Shown one piece after another: positions 28,608 to 40,100 of a stretch of 64,000 nucleotides of DNA; the first letter of the stretch is position 1; each line of letters begins with the position of its first letter. The DNA lies in NCBI RefSeq assembly GCF_034274695.1, contig NZ_CP128362.1:8558501-8622500 (forward strand). Reading direction: 5' to 3'. The position numbers were made by a program, and so were the translations under genes. This DNA comes from Chitinophaga sp. LS1. Its GTDB lineage: Bacteria > Bacteroidota > Bacteroidia > Chitinophagales > Chitinophagaceae. The notes below the pieces were generated by a model that did no database searches, was not told where the DNA came from, and was given only the letters and a program-made list of their open reading frames with translations.

Positions 28608-29330
28608 GATCGTGTTATCATTAATTTAGTTCGGCTTAAAATATAGCCGCTCTAAATTTAGTGTTTAAGACGGATTTTGCAAATGGGGCTTTCATTGTGG
28701 GAGAACATTTTTTGCAGGTTACAAAATCTTCGTCCTTTTCGACATTAAGTGGAGATTTCGCTGAAATTGACCACTCCGTTTCGGTTTAAAGCAGAATGCT
28801 GGTAAACTTTGGTCGGAATAAGCATTCAGCTGGTTCTAGCCGCCGATCCTTTACAGCATTTGTATTATATGTATTTCCAAAGAGATTGTCCACTCGATCT
28901 TTATTTTACTAGATTTCTGATAGGGTGTATGTTCATTTTGTTAAATGAACTCACCATTGTTTTCCCCCCCCGCCCGCCCGGAGGAAAAGGAATTCTGGGG
29001 GAAGGATGGCTCCGCGGCAGCAGCCTCCTTTCCCCAGAATTAGTAAGCGTATGCCCAGGAAATTTTTCCTGATTACCTTGCAGCTAAGTATATTACTGCT
29101 ATTATTTTTACTACTAATTTAAATCTCACTCATGGATAGCTGCCGCCGATAATATAAATAAGTACTCCTTTGATCGGAATTTTGTTCTTGGTTATTTGCG
29201 GGGAATGCAACCCATGTGAGTTATTAAAATTTTCATTTCCATCAATCATTAGCTGTAATAGATCCACTGAGCTATATGTATTTATAAATCCTTGGATTGA
29301 TAATTAATTTCACTAATAAAAATAACAATC
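28608..29330. other. Long divergent intergenic region
   Basis: Non-coding from the caspase start to the first scar repeat. It must hold the promoter of the caspase operon (minus strand); a TATATTTT element near 28640 is a weak candidate for the Bacteroidetes -7 box but lacks a good -33 match. It also contains the long hairpin at 28991-29041 and a C-run next to it. No convincing gene. Confidence 0.4.
28991..29041. repeat. Long imperfect palindrome (hairpin)
   Basis: AATTCTGGGG (28991-29000) pairs perfectly with CCCCAGAATT (29032-29041), and the stem continues inward as GAAGGATGGCT against AGCCTCCTTT with one bulge, about 20 bp in all, around a GC-rich loop. It stands in a GC-rich patch within an AT-rich gap and lacks a T-run, so it is not a simple terminator. 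A REP-like palindrome or a recombination/attachment structure are alternatives. Confidence 0.6.
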
Positions 29331-29381
29331 TTAGATAAATCTTCCAAAAATCGGTTCGAAAGTTGTCTCCTCGTAGCCCGC
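29331..29381 (+). repeat. Scar repeat R1 (tRNA-3'-like)
   Basis: First of a family of ~50-bp repeats, all on the plus strand. TTAGATAAAT, then CGGTTCGAAAGTTGTC, then GTAGCCCGCTAAG. The GTTCGAA box and the CCGCTAA end recall the T-arm and 3' end of a tRNA (compare 2926-2950). A degenerate hairpin (AGCTTTTAGATG/CATCTGAAGGCT) follows, as terminators follow other copies. Confidence 0.6.
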
Positions 29382-29472
29382 TAAGTTTTGAAGCTTTTAG
29401 ATGGATCATCTGAAGGCTGTTTTGCGTTTAGAATATTGGAGATCAGATTTTGCCAGGCATGGCTTAAATGAT

Positions 29473-29517
29473 TTTGACTATAACAGGTCTAGGGGCGAAT
29501 GCCTTTTCTCCGCTAAA
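29473..29517 (+). repeat. Degenerate copy of the tRNA-Ser 3' half (putative att remnant)
   Basis: TTGACTATAACAGGTCTAGGGG...TTTTCTCCGCTAAA aligns with 2905-2951 of tRNA-Ser, from the variable arm through the acceptor 3' strand, with a few substitutions and small gaps. A hairpin (GCCTTCGGATG...CTGGAGGTTTTTT) follows. The tRNA plus adjacent recombinase at 2.9-8.8 kb and this copy could mark the two ends of one 26.6-kb island. Confidence 0.65.
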
Positions 29518-29674
29518 TAAACGGAGACGTTTGGCAAAAGATTGAGAGCCTTCGGATGTGAAATCTGGAGGTTTTTTGTATTTGGTAAGGTCACATCTTT
29601 AGATTGCATAAAAAATGCTTGCATGAATACAATTCACTATGCGTATCTTTAAATAAACCATATTTATAGTTATC

Positions 29675-31573
29675 ATGGAATCAGTAACAAAAGCCAAGCC
29701 CCTAACCTCAGTTATTCGAACAATCCTTAAATGGCTTGCTTGGCCATTCATTCGACTTTGGAAATTGCTCCAGCGGGGTTATTGGATGGCAGAGTACCGA
29801 CTCAAACATCAAATTCGTATCAAGGAATTTGTTGTCATTGATTTCCGGGTAGTTATCATTATAGGATTTGCCATCACTGCCGCCTATTTTCTTTGGTATC
29901 AGAAACCGCTGTACCTCACGATTCCATCATTGGCTACGGAGCTTTACATCGTTGAAAACACCCTACGCACCGTAAGCATCTTTGTCGGTATTGTATTTTC
30001 TTTTATTGTCTTGTCTTTTAATGTTTTTTATAAATATTTTGGCAGGTTAACTTTTCTCAGGTTTTTCACCAGTAGACAGATAAAATATATCTTCACTTTA
30101 TTCATCTGCGATATGGTGTTGCTACTGTATACCAGCGGGTACTTGAAAGAGGGTTCAGCTAGAAATAGCTATGGAGACAGCCTGTTCATCATTTCACTTT
30201 TGGTGTCGGTCGTGCTGGTATTATCGATCATTCCCACGTTGATATTATTGCTCCGTTCTTCGCAAAACCGCAATAACATTAAGGAGCTGATCAGGGATTT
30301 CAATGTGGACTGGTCTTTGAGTTATCACATGAATGTATTGTGGGAGCATGGGGATAAAAACAGCCACTACCAGCGGGACCCTATTACTTTACTCATTGAG
30401 ATTGGCACAGCTGCGATCAAAGATTTTGATAGAACGAGTTTATGGGCGATTAAGGATGGCTGTTTGGCGCATTTAAATAGAATACATGAGGATTATAAAA
30501 AGGAGAAAAAATTTCATCCGAATGCATTTTACGAAAAATTAGATGATCTCCTGCGGCCGCTTTTCAATGTAGCGATTAAAGAGCGTAACGAGACGGCCGC
30601 TTTAATGATCGTCAATATGTACTATGAAGTAGAGAATTTTTATGTCAAAAATTTTGCAGACTTTAATATTTACCAGAGCACCGAACATCATTATGATGGC
30701 ATCCGGTTTATAGTCGTTATGTCGCAATTCCTAGCGAAATCATTACAGTTTAATGAAGATACCGTGAGCGAACGTGTCATCAACGTATTGAGGGAATGGT
30801 GGGATGACATCGTTATCAAGGTGTATTTGCCAGCAATTCAATATGACTACCCTAAAGATGAACGCTTTCCGACGGATAAAACTTCATTCTTTCTCAGCTC
30901 GACTTATTATCAGTTAGCGATCACTTTTGACCTGGTGTTCACTTATAAGAAAATGTCTCTTTATAAAGAGATATCAAAATTTTATTCAGTCACCAACCTT
31001 TCAATATTGTCTTCGGAAAATACCCGGAACACCAAGGTTTATCTTCTGCAAATAAACGGCAATAACGCGCAGACACAATTCGAGAAATTTTTGCCGAAAC
31101 TGGATTTGGATATTGCCTCAGAAATCTATCCATTTGGCTCACTTGCCATTGACCAGGAAATGGATTATATCAGAAGTCTGGTTCCCTTCCACTATGAAAT
31201 GCGGGGGGTTGACTTCTTATTTCGGAACAATAAATTGAACGCTTATATCATCAACGATATAAAAGCAATCGCATATCATGCGATGCATAAATTTAATGAG
31301 CATACGGTCTATAAAAATGCATTAAAAGCGATCATTGAGAAATTTGACTATTTACGTTCTTTGATAAGCCAGTCGGCGACAGACTATCAAAAAGAAATTT
31401 ATATCTTATTAGAACGCTACCTCAGTTATATTCAAGAATGGCTGCCAGAATATAAAGTAAGAGACAAGGAAATAGTACAGCTAATCGCAGATACACTTAA
31501 GAAATTTTCCTTTAAAGGACAATTTACCGAGGAGTTGGAAGGAAAAGGATATTTGGTCAGAGATGTACGATAA
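29675..31573 (+). CDS. Large membrane protein, unknown family
   Basis: 632 residues. The N-terminal ~210 residues hold four predicted transmembrane helices (VVIIIGFAITAAYFLWY; TVSIFVGIVFSFIVLSFNVF; YIFTLFICDMVLLLY; SLLVSVVLVLSIIPTLILLL); the C-terminal 420 residues are soluble and helical. The topology resembles DUF2254-type proteins, but the assignment is weak. It is the sole gene between scar repeats R1 and R2, so it was probably acquired as a single-gene module. A defence role is only suggested by context. Confidence 0.65.
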   Translation: MESVTKAKPLTSVIRTILKWLAWPFIRLWKLLQRGYWMAEYRLKHQIRIKEFVVIDFRVVIIIGFAITAAYFLWYQKPLYLTIPSLATELYIVENTLRTVSIFVGIVFSFIVLSFNVFYKYFGRLTFLRFFTSRQIKYIFTLFICDMVLLLYTSGYLKEGSARNSYGDSLFIISLLVSVVLVLSIIPTLILLLRSSQNRNNIKELIRDFNVDWSLSYHMNVLWEHGDKNSHYQRDPITLLIEIGTAAIKDFDRTSLWAIKDGCLAHLNRIHEDYKKEKKFHPNAFYEKLDDLLRPLFNVAIKERNETAALMIVNMYYEVENFYVKNFADFNIYQSTEHHYDGIRFIVVMSQFLAKSLQFNEDTVSERVINVLREWWDDIVIKVYLPAIQYDYPKDERFPTDKTSFFLSSTYYQLAITFDLVFTYKKMSLYKEISKFYSVTNLSILSSENTRNTKVYLLQINGNNAQTQFEKFLPKLDLDIASEIYPFGSLAIDQEMDYIRSLVPFHYEMRGVDFLFRNNKLNAYIINDIKAIAYHAMHKFNEHTVYKNALKAIIEKFDYLRSLISQSATDYQKEIYILLERYLSYIQEWLPEYKVRDKEIVQLIADTLKKFSFKGQFTEELEGKGYLVRDVR

Positions 31574-31704
31574 GCTGGTATAGGAGTTTTAATTGACGAA
31601 GAAGGTAAATATCCGAATATGATTTGAAATAGCTCTGATTTAATCTGACAGTTAGGGTTAACTTTAAGTTACCACACTTTCATTAACTCTTTAAACTGCT
31701 AGAA

Positions 31705-31779
31705 ATGAATACAGCCTTAAAGTTCATTAAAAACAAGATAGGCCTGTTAAAACTAGCCGAGAAATTAGCAAATGCCTGA
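31705..31779 (+). pseudogene. IS481-like transposase N-terminal fragment
   Basis: A 24-residue frame (MNTALKFIKNKIGLLKLAEK) resembles the conserved start of IS481-type transposases (…IRNKLGLLKLAEKLGNV) and then stops; weakly similar coding continues for a short way. A remnant of an old insertion. Confidence 0.4.
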
Positions 31780-31892
31780 AAAATATAGTTTGCTCTTGGA
31801 ACCCTGGCCATAAAAAACCTCATCTCTGGAATGACGGATAAGATAGTCAATAATGAGTTTAGTACTGCATCTCACTAATATATTCATGAATT

Positions 31893-31942
31893 TTAGATAA
31901 ATTCTCTATAAATCGGTTCGAACTTCGTCCCCGATAGCCCGC
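31893..31942 (+). repeat. Scar repeat R2 (tRNA-3'-like)
   Basis: TTAGATAAATTCTCTATAAATCGGTTCGAA then CTTCGTCCCCGATAGCCCGC, same order and strand as R1, R3 and R4. A strong terminator follows immediately. It separates the membrane-protein module from the RHS module. Confidence 0.65.
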
Positions 31943-31984
31943 AAAACTACAAGACCCGCTCTATGAGCGGGTCTTGTAGTTTTA
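31943..31984 (+). terminator. Strong terminator after R2
   Basis: AAAACTACAAGACCCGCTC, loop TAT, and the perfect complement ending in TTTT. It nearly matches the hairpin after R3 (50895-50935), which shows the repeat and terminator moved or duplicated together. Confidence 0.85.
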
Positions 31985-32508
31985 TCCAATTTTCTCTTTT
32001 TGCCCAAAAGAATTAGAATTCAAACTGGTAAAGGATTCTGTTGGTTCGAAATCACTAAACTTCATTTGGTTTAGTGAAAATAAGAGGTGAAAGAGCTTCT
32101 AAACACCTTCGTCTATTATTGATAATCCTCTGAGTGAATTACTTTTTCAAGGCCATACAACTACAATGCTATGTATGCTCCCGTAGATTCGACTTGGAAA
32201 TTTAGAGATTGACAAATGATTTGAAATATTATATCGGCCCAACTGCACTATAAGTTACGAGATTTAATTTCTAATAGGTACTGTAAGACCGTCAATCATT
32301 CAATTATACAACCTACATGTTATAACATTTATCCCCAACTATAAATACTTTTACTATCAAACCCAACCTATAACCCGGGTTTCCCTGTATCTTTTCCTGC
32401 TATATTGTCATGAGCATCAAAATGATATACCCTTATTCGCAAACCGTTGGTTCTCTGATGATATTATTTACCATCCCAGACCCATTCCCTATACCATTAG
32501 TATTTATA

Positions 32509-35500
32509 ATGAAAAAAATTGTATTCTCCTTATTCCTATCTGTCATTGCTATGAACTTCGTCACGGCACAGGTCAATCCTGTCGTTCCTCTTCCCGCGGA
32601 TCAGGCAGAATTATTTAAATATACCAGTACTCCTGTCAGCATGTATACTGGTGTTCCACAAATCTCTTATCCGATCTACGAGATTAATACAGGGAAGATT
32701 AGAGTTCCCATTACACTCAGTTACCATGCGTCAGGTATAAAAGTCGGACAAAAAGCAACCTGGGTAGGCCTCGGATGGACTTGCATGCCCGGCGGAAACA
32801 TTTCCAGATCCATCCGTGGCTTAGAGGATGAAACCACAGCTAAAGGCTGGTTTAACCATTACATCAATATTGACACGGTTGAACTGATCAATGATTATTA
32901 CCTGATGCGTTCCTGGGGAGAAAGCGGCGGCCTTGATTTACAACCAGATTTCTTCAACCTAAGTATACCTGGTAAATCCTGCCGGTTCTATTACTCCAGG
33001 CGAGATAAGAAATTTGTAACCGCCCCTTATCAGCCTGTCATCATCACCAGAACAAGCGACAATAATTATCAGGTTACTGACGATGACGGTACGCGCTATA
33101 AATTTGAACAAAAGCTCTATTCGTTTTCCGATGACCAAGGCGTAAAACGACATATTGTTGGCTGGAACCTGACAAGTATCATTTCCAACGACTCAAAAGA
33201 TACTGTGACATTCACCTATGTGGCAGATACTAATTCTGCGGACAGGGGACTAGATGAAACACATTCTTATAGCAAGTTGTATCATTATAATCAAAAACAG
33301 GATGAACAAGGCGGCTATGTGCCCGATGATGCAATAAAATCCTATTCCTACTCCTATAGCAATACGCCCAAAATATCAGAAATCACTTTCCGTCAGGGAA
33401 AAGTCAGGTTCTACGCGGGTACAGTCCGTTTAGATTACGGTGGTAATGCGCTGGACAGCATTGTGGTATATAGCAATGATAATGGTAGCTATCAACGTAT
33501 TAAAAAAGCAACCATGGCATATGACTACTTCTATGATGGGAACAGCTATCCAACATTTGGTGATTACAGGTTAAAACTTCTTTCTTTTTCAAAGGAGGAT
33601 ATGGAAGGACAACAACCAGAACGTTATAGTTTTGAATATGACAATACTACACTACCAAATACCGCCTCCAATGGTGTAGACTGGTGGGGTTTCTATAACG
33701 GGAATGCTAATCAGTTTACGTTGTTACCACAGGCACTTCCGGAAAAAGAATTTCTTCAAAATTTTGGGAATCTTGGTATTGCAAACAGGGAACCTTCTGC
33801 AACCGCAATTCTTGCAGGAACACTCAACAAGGTTATTTATCCTACTGGAGGTTATACAAAGTATAATTTTGGCATTTCCAGGTATTACGATGTCTCCACA
33901 TATACCAGCTTACAGAACCTGGTAGATGTCACGTTTACAGGATTATCTGCATCCAGGCAATCAATTCATGATACAAGTATTATCTTTCAGGTAAAGCCTC
34001 CCTTCAATAAGAGTCTCACAAACTCAATTGTTATCAATCTTACTTACTCCACACACTCACCGAATTCAAAGACGAATGCTCAATTAGTGGAATTATATGA
34101 CCTGGACATCAGCACCACCAGCCAATTGCCATTGTCTTTAGATGCAAAAGGAAATGGCACATCGCCTGAAATAATTACCGCTTCATACAATTGCGATTCC
34201 AGTCATACCTACAAATTGCGCCTTTATATTGATGATTATAGCACTACTAGTATAAAAGCGACCATAAGTATGTCCATCCTTAACCAGGTAGGAACAAGTT
34301 CAATGGGCGGGGGTATTAGAATCGAATCTATCGAATCATATAATTTAGACAATATCCTCCAGAAAAAAGAAGTATATAAATACGGACCATCACAAAATGA
34401 AGGAGGTGCCTTGTTGATACCAGCAGATGAGATCCGTAGCAAAAACTATACTGGCATTGAAACTTACAGAAATATGGTTCATGGCACTGCATCATGTATT
34501 TCTACATTAGGTTACCGGTATACCTTCTATGGCCAGTCATATTATCCGGCTGTTACATTCCAGGGAGCAAATGTTGTATACAACTATGTGTATAAATATG
34601 AGTATAACAACGACAAGCCCAATGGTTTGACAATGTATCAGTATGCACTGCCAACAGATTATACAACGATTGCAAATCCCAGTACCTTTGGAGGCAAGGA
34701 AAGAGTGGATAATTCATTGGCAGATGAGCTGCTGCTGGATGAAAAAGTATTCAGGTTTAATATCGCTGACAGTACTTTCAGTCTTATTAAATGGACCAAT
34801 AACTCATATGGGGTTAATAATCTCTCAATTGATACGGCTATCCTCATTTATCCAAAACGGATATACCTGGACGACCTATGTGGAGACGAAACCGCCCAAA
34901 ATAGCTTTGGATTTAGCTATATACCCTTAAAAAGCGGGGCTCGTAATATAGCCGCAACCACCGTTCGTGAATATGATGACAATGGAACCATGTTTGAAAA
35001 TGTAGTCAACTACACCTATAATAATAAAAACTATCCCAGATCAATTACAAGGATCAATAGCAAGCGTGATACGATCGTTAACAAAATATATTATCCAGGA
35101 GAACATGCAGCTACTGACGGTAATGCATCCGTTCTCAATAGCATGGTATATAGAAATATGATTCGCCAACCTTACTGGCAGGGTAATTATACCAATAGCA
35201 ATTTATTGAGCTATAAACACACCTTGTTCGGTAATAGCTGGGGAACCAACGATAGTCTGATCGCTCCAAAAATGGATAGTGCATGGCAGTTAGGAAACGA
35301 CAACAGTTTACCAGCTACTACCATTGCTTATCAGAGCTATGGTCCCTATGGTAATATCCGTCAACTAAGAGATGACAAAGGCATCACCTCTGCTTACACC
35401 TGGACAGCTGATGGCACCTATCCTGTCTCTCAAACCGCGGGGGCACCTATCAATCAGGTATTATATGATGGCTTTGAAGATGCCGGTTCCTGGACAGGCA

Positions 35501-37122
35501 TAACCAGAGACGCTACTGTTGCCCACACCGGTAAATACGCTGGTTTGATCAACGGTTCAGGCACCTATATAAATTCTACCTGGCTGAATGTGTCTCTGCC
35601 AAATACTACTTCCTTCCGTTTTTCTGGATGGGTGTATAGTAATGGAGCTGGTGCTACTATCAATCTCCTGACAAAAAATACGGCAACCAGCACCTCCTAT
35701 ACCAATGTAGCCAACATCACTACCTCCGAAACAGGTAAATGGGCATATGTTGAAAAAGAAATATCAATACCCTCTGGAATAGCTGGTATCGGTATCAGTC
35801 TTGCAAACAATGGTAGCGGTAAGGTTTGGTTTGATGATATCAAAGTACGCCCATCTGCTGCACAGATGAGCACTTATACTTATAATCCGCTCATTGGCAT
35901 GAGTAGCAAGTCTGACGAAGGAAATCATACTTTGTACTACGAGTTTGATGGCATGAACCGACTGAGGCTGATTCGCAATAAGGACAGGAATATTCTGAAA
36001 ATGTACTGTTACAATTACGCCGGTGAAATTGACCAATGTGATGGAGCTGTCTATTACAATAATTATCAAAGTAAAAACTTTAACAAAGCCTGCTCATGGG
36101 GTGGTAGTGCTGTTGTAACTTATGTCGTAGAAGCAGGTAGATATTCTTCCAGAGTAAGTGTAGCTGATGCTAATGCCAAAGCACTGGCTGACATTAATCA
36201 AAATGGACAGACCTATGCGAATGCAATGGGTGATTGTAGCTATTACCTGAGTGAGCAGATGGAAGATACCTTCTACAACCAGAATTGTTCAAGTTCAACG
36301 AAGCTACCCATTATATATAGACTACCAGCTGGTACAGACACGTCTACTATCAGTCAATCTGATGCAAATGCAAAAGCGGAGGCTAAGTTTACAGCCTTGG
36401 GTCAGGCCTACGCCAATCAGAATGGGCAATGTTTATACTATAATACCGCTCAAACCGGCACTTACAAAAAATCAAATTGTAGTGATTCAAAGGCAGAAGG
36501 TACTGCAGTCACCACAACGATACCAGCCAATACCTATTCCTCATTAGTCAGTTTGGATAGTGCCAATGCAACAGCATTAGCTGCATTAAAGGATAGTGGA
36601 ACCGCCAGGGCAAATAGACTGGGATTATGCTATTACTACAACGATGCCCAACAGTACAGCAGGACCAAACAATGTGATACCCAATATGTTGGTACCGTTG
36701 TAACCTACACCGTACCCGCCAGACATGACTCCTCCACCATCAATAAAGACACTGCAAATACTATGGCGTTCAGATACGCTGTCGCCAATTCCCAGGCCTA
36801 TGCAAATGCAAATGGGCAGTGTCTTAGTTGTGTATTGTTGTTCAGTAGCCCTGATCCTACAGCATTAGACAACTTCACTATTACGGTCACAAATTCAGCC
36901 AATGAAACAGTATATAATAAAACATTCAAGATTGTTACCGAAACAACACTGAATGCCTGCGCGAAAATCCCCTCAGGTGTACCATATACTGTTAAAATTG
37001 TGTCATTGAATGCCATGTCTGTTACTGTCAATGGTACGACTAAAACTGTTGCAGCTAACGGCACACAATATTGGTATCCAACAGCACTTCCTACTGTGAG
37101 CATAGTGTTGAAAAAACAGTAG
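32509..37122 (+). CDS. RHS-associated secreted protein with DUF5977-like repeats
   Basis: About 1537 residues from the ATG at 32509, chosen because it starts a clear signal peptide (MKKIVFSLFLSVIAMNFVTAQ); the frame is open from 32410. The N-terminal region (PLPADQAELFKYTSTPVSMYTGVPQISYPIYEI) is typical of the first protein of Bacteroidetes RHS pairs. Near the end four ~58-residue repeats (about 36070-36830) each carry N-x-C, a VTY-VPA stretch, DANAKA and GQ-YAN-NGQC, i.e. DUF5977-like. A short beta-rich C-terminal domain follows. Probably exported and working with the next gene as shell or carrier. Confidence 0.85.
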   Translation: MKKIVFSLFLSVIAMNFVTAQVNPVVPLPADQAELFKYTSTPVSMYTGVPQISYPIYEINTGKIRVPITLSYHASGIKVGQKATWVGLGWTCMPGGNISRSIRGLEDETTAKGWFNHYINIDTVELINDYYLMRSWGESGGLDLQPDFFNLSIPGKSCRFYYSRRDKKFVTAPYQPVIITRTSDNNYQVTDDDGTRYKFEQKLYSFSDDQGVKRHIVGWNLTSIISNDSKDTVTFTYVADTNSADRGLDETHSYSKLYHYNQKQDEQGGYVPDDAIKSYSYSYSNTPKISEITFRQGKVRFYAGTVRLDYGGNALDSIVVYSNDNGSYQRIKKATMAYDYFYDGNSYPTFGDYRLKLLSFSKEDMEGQQPERYSFEYDNTTLPNTASNGVDWWGFYNGNANQFTLLPQALPEKEFLQNFGNLGIANREPSATAILAGTLNKVIYPTGGYTKYNFGISRYYDVSTYTSLQNLVDVTFTGLSASRQSIHDTSIIFQVKPPFNKSLTNSIVINLTYSTHSPNSKTNAQLVELYDLDISTTSQLPLSLDAKGNGTSPEIITASYNCDSSHTYKLRLYIDDYSTTSIKATISMSILNQVGTSSMGGGIRIESIESYNLDNILQKKEVYKYGPSQNEGGALLIPADEIRSKNYTGIETYRNMVHGTASCISTLGYRYTFYGQSYYPAVTFQGANVVYNYVYKYEYNNDKPNGLTMYQYALPTDYTTIANPSTFGGKERVDNSLADELLLDEKVFRFNIADSTFSLIKWTNNSYGVNNLSIDTAILIYPKRIYLDDLCGDETAQNSFGFSYIPLKSGARNIAATTVREYDDNGTMFENVVNYTYNNKNYPRSITRINSKRDTIVNKIYYPGEHAATDGNASVLNSMVYRNMIRQPYWQGNYTNSNLLSYKHTLFGNSWGTNDSLIAPKMDSAWQLGNDNSLPATTIAYQSYGPYGNIRQLRDDKGITSAYTWTADGTYPVSQTAGAPINQVLYDGFEDAGSWTGITRDATVAHTGKYAGLINGSGTYINSTWLNVSLPNTTSFRFSGWVYSNGAGATINLLTKNTATSTSYTNVANITTSETGKWAYVEKEISIPSGIAGIGISLANNGSGKVWFDDIKVRPSAAQMSTYTYNPLIGMSSKSDEGNHTLYYEFDGMNRLRLIRNKDRNILKMYCYNYAGEIDQCDGAVYYNNYQSKNFNKACSWGGSAVVTYVVEAGRYSSRVSVADANAKALADINQNGQTYANAMGDCSYYLSEQMEDTFYNQNCSSSTKLPIIYRLPAGTDTSTISQSDANAKAEAKFTALGQAYANQNGQCLYYNTAQTGTYKKSNCSDSKAEGTAVTTTIPANTYSSLVSLDSANATALAALKDSGTARANRLGLCYYYNDAQQYSRTKQCDTQYVGTVVTYTVPARHDSSTINKDTANTMAFRYAVANSQAYANANGQCLSCVLLFSSPDPTALDNFTITVTNSANETVYNKTFKIVTETTLNACAKIPSGVPYTVKIVSLNAMSVTVNGTTKTVAANGTQYWYPTALPTVSIVLKKQ

Positions 37123-37149
37123 TGCATGTTAATCTGGAAAAATCAACAA

Positions 37150-40100
37150 ATGAAAAAGCCTAAATTATTACCTCTATTATATTACTGCCTGCTGGGAACA
37201 ATTGTTCCCGGCATGGCACAGGTGCCATCAACAGCACCACGCACACTGGCCATACCCGTGGCAAAGCCTGGACCTTTGAAAACATTAAAAGCAAGTTCGG
37301 TGCGTGTTTGGACACCTGCTATGATTACAACCGATCCAAATGCAGTATTTGATACAAGCCGATCCACTGCTGATGTAAAACTGACCACTCAGTACCTGGA
37401 TGGTTTAGGCCGCCCTTTCCAAACAGTCGTCAGAAGAATAAGTCCCAAAGGGAATGACATGGTGACGACTGTTGCATACGATTCCCTGGGTAGAGAACAA
37501 TATAAATACCTGCCATATGTACAACAAAAAGACAGTGCGCACAATGGGAAAATAAAATCAGACCCATTTGCGGCACAGGCATCTTTCTACCAGGATGTTA
37601 ATCTTAACCCAGGTATAGCAGATGAACATGTATACTATAGCCAGACTGAATACGAAAACTCTCCTTTAAACCGGGTACTCAAAACCTGGGCACCAGGCGA
37701 TAGCTGGGCGAAAACTGGCGGGAATCATCCGATAGAAATGAAGTATTACTATAATAGTAATGATGATGCTGTTCGGATATGGAATATAGGTATTACCAGA
37801 AAAACATGCTCTGGGGATGTTAGCTATGGTGCAAGCAATACTATAATTCCTACCAGTTCAACAACCTATAACCCAGGTCAGCTCATAAAAAACGTCGTCA
37901 TTGATGAAGCTGGTCATCAGTCAATAGAGTATAAGGATAAAAATGGGCAGTTAATATTGAAAAAAATGCAGCTGGCAGATTCTCCTGGTCCTGCACACGA
38001 CGGATGGCTATGCACTTATTATGTATATGACGATATGAACAACCTACGGTTTGTCATCTCTCCTCTGGCTGTTCAAAAAATTTCATCGTCAAATTGGGTC
38101 ATTTCTCAAACTATAGCAGATGAGCTGTGTTATCAATACCAATATGATGCACGTGGGCGATTGATTGATAAAAAAATCCCAGGTGCTGGCGCAGTTTATA
38201 TGGCATATGATAGCAGGGATAGATTAGTATTCACACAAGATGCTGTGCAAAGACAAAAGTCCAGTCCTGAATGGTTCACTACTTTTTACGATGGGTTAAA
38301 TCGGCCATACGAAACAGCAATCTACACTTCAACCGCTACGAGAGATGCTTTACAATGCAGTATAACTACTAACTTAGACGACACTGCTACAATAAATCTA
38401 AATTTATCATCCATACCTGCTGACTTAGTTGTAACTGCTTATAAAAGCACAGACAATCCATATAGGGCTACCAATTCAATTACATTTGATGCTGGATATT
38501 CTAGTCCCGATGCAGCTGAAATAGAAGCATATATTGTGAATGGAGGTGGAATTACTAACCTGGTAGCAACTAATCCAATTCCGAATATTTCAACGTCAGC
38601 ACTTACACCACTTACTTATACTTTTTACGATAATTATAATTATAGCGGTGTCCAAACATTTGTAAGTGGCGACTTACCAAAACTTCAGGCAGGTAACAAC
38701 CCATATAGTCAGCCGGCCACGTCACAGAGCGCAAGAATTAATACCCTCACTACTGGTAGCAAAGTTAGGGTGATTGGAACTGACAATTGGTTGACTACGA
38801 CTACATATTACGATGACGAGGGCCGCACTATTCAAGCTATTGCTGATAACAATGTCGGGGGTAAAAACATACAAAGCTCCCTGTATGACTTTAATAACAA
38901 GTTACTAAGTACTAATATAACACATACCAATCCTTCGGGCAAAGCAACACCTCAAACTAATGTATTGACGATGCTGACGTACGATGATGCCGGGCATCTC
39001 ATTAGTAACAAAACCAGATTAAATGACAATGCGAATACAGATCAAACAATATTCGCTACAGCTTATAATGAACTCGGATTTATCCAACAAAAAAGATTGG
39101 GGGTAACCGGCACTTCGACACAGCTCGATACCCTCACATACACCTATAATATCCGTGGCTGGTTACTTGGTATCAATAAAGCATTTGTCAATTCGTCAAA
39201 CACAGGTAACTGGTTTGGAGAAGAACTTAATTATGATAATGGTTTTGACTTCATGCAATTTAACGGAAACATTGCTGGCACTAAATGGAAATCCCTTTCA
39301 AATGGTATTGCAAGAGCATATGGTTACAATTATGACGCCATCAACAGACTCACAAAAGCTACTTTCAATGAACAAAAAACTGCCGGTGCTGCATGGGCTG
39401 TTGACAAAGTGGACTTTACCGTTAATGGAATTTCTTATGATGAAAATGGTAATATCTCTGCATTAAAAGAACAAGGTCTGGTGGGCACTGCAAGCACGAC
39501 CATAGATGATCTGACATACACGTACCAGGATAATAGTAATAAACTATTATCAGTGAAGGATCCAAGCAATACGGCTACTGCCAAATTAGGTGACTTTATA
39601 GATAAGAACCTGTCAGGAAATGATTATGATTATAATGGAAACGGCAATCTTATAAAAGACCTGAATAAGAATATTAGCGCCATTACCTATAATTATCTCA
39701 ACCTCCCTGAACAAATCACTATACTGGAAAATAATCAAGCCAAAGGTACAATCACCTATCAGTATAGTGCCACTGGTGTCAAACTTTGTAAAACAGTCGT
39801 TGACAATTCTGTCTCCCCTGCCATTACAACCGTTTCCGACTATGACGGAATTTTCATGTATAAAAAAGATACCTTACAATACATCGCTCACGAAGAGGGT
39901 CGTATTCGTCCGGTATACGATTCCGGCAAAGCAGTAAAATATGCATACGATTACTTCGAAAAGGACCACCTGGGAAATACCCGTATTGTCTTAGGCGCTC
40001 AGACAGATACAAGTGTGTATGCAGCCACTATGGAAACTGCAAAAAGTGGGTATGAAAATGCTTTGTTTGCCAACATCGATAATACCCGTGAGGCTATACC

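Larger units (their letters stand above)
31574..32508. other. Intergenic region with scar R2 and a transposase remnant
   Basis: Holds an IS481-like N-terminal fragment (31705-31779), scar R2 (31893-31942) and its terminator. The stretch 31985-32508 has no gene I can support; the promoter of the RHS operon should lie in its last part (a TATATTGT lies just before 32410). Confidence 0.4.
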
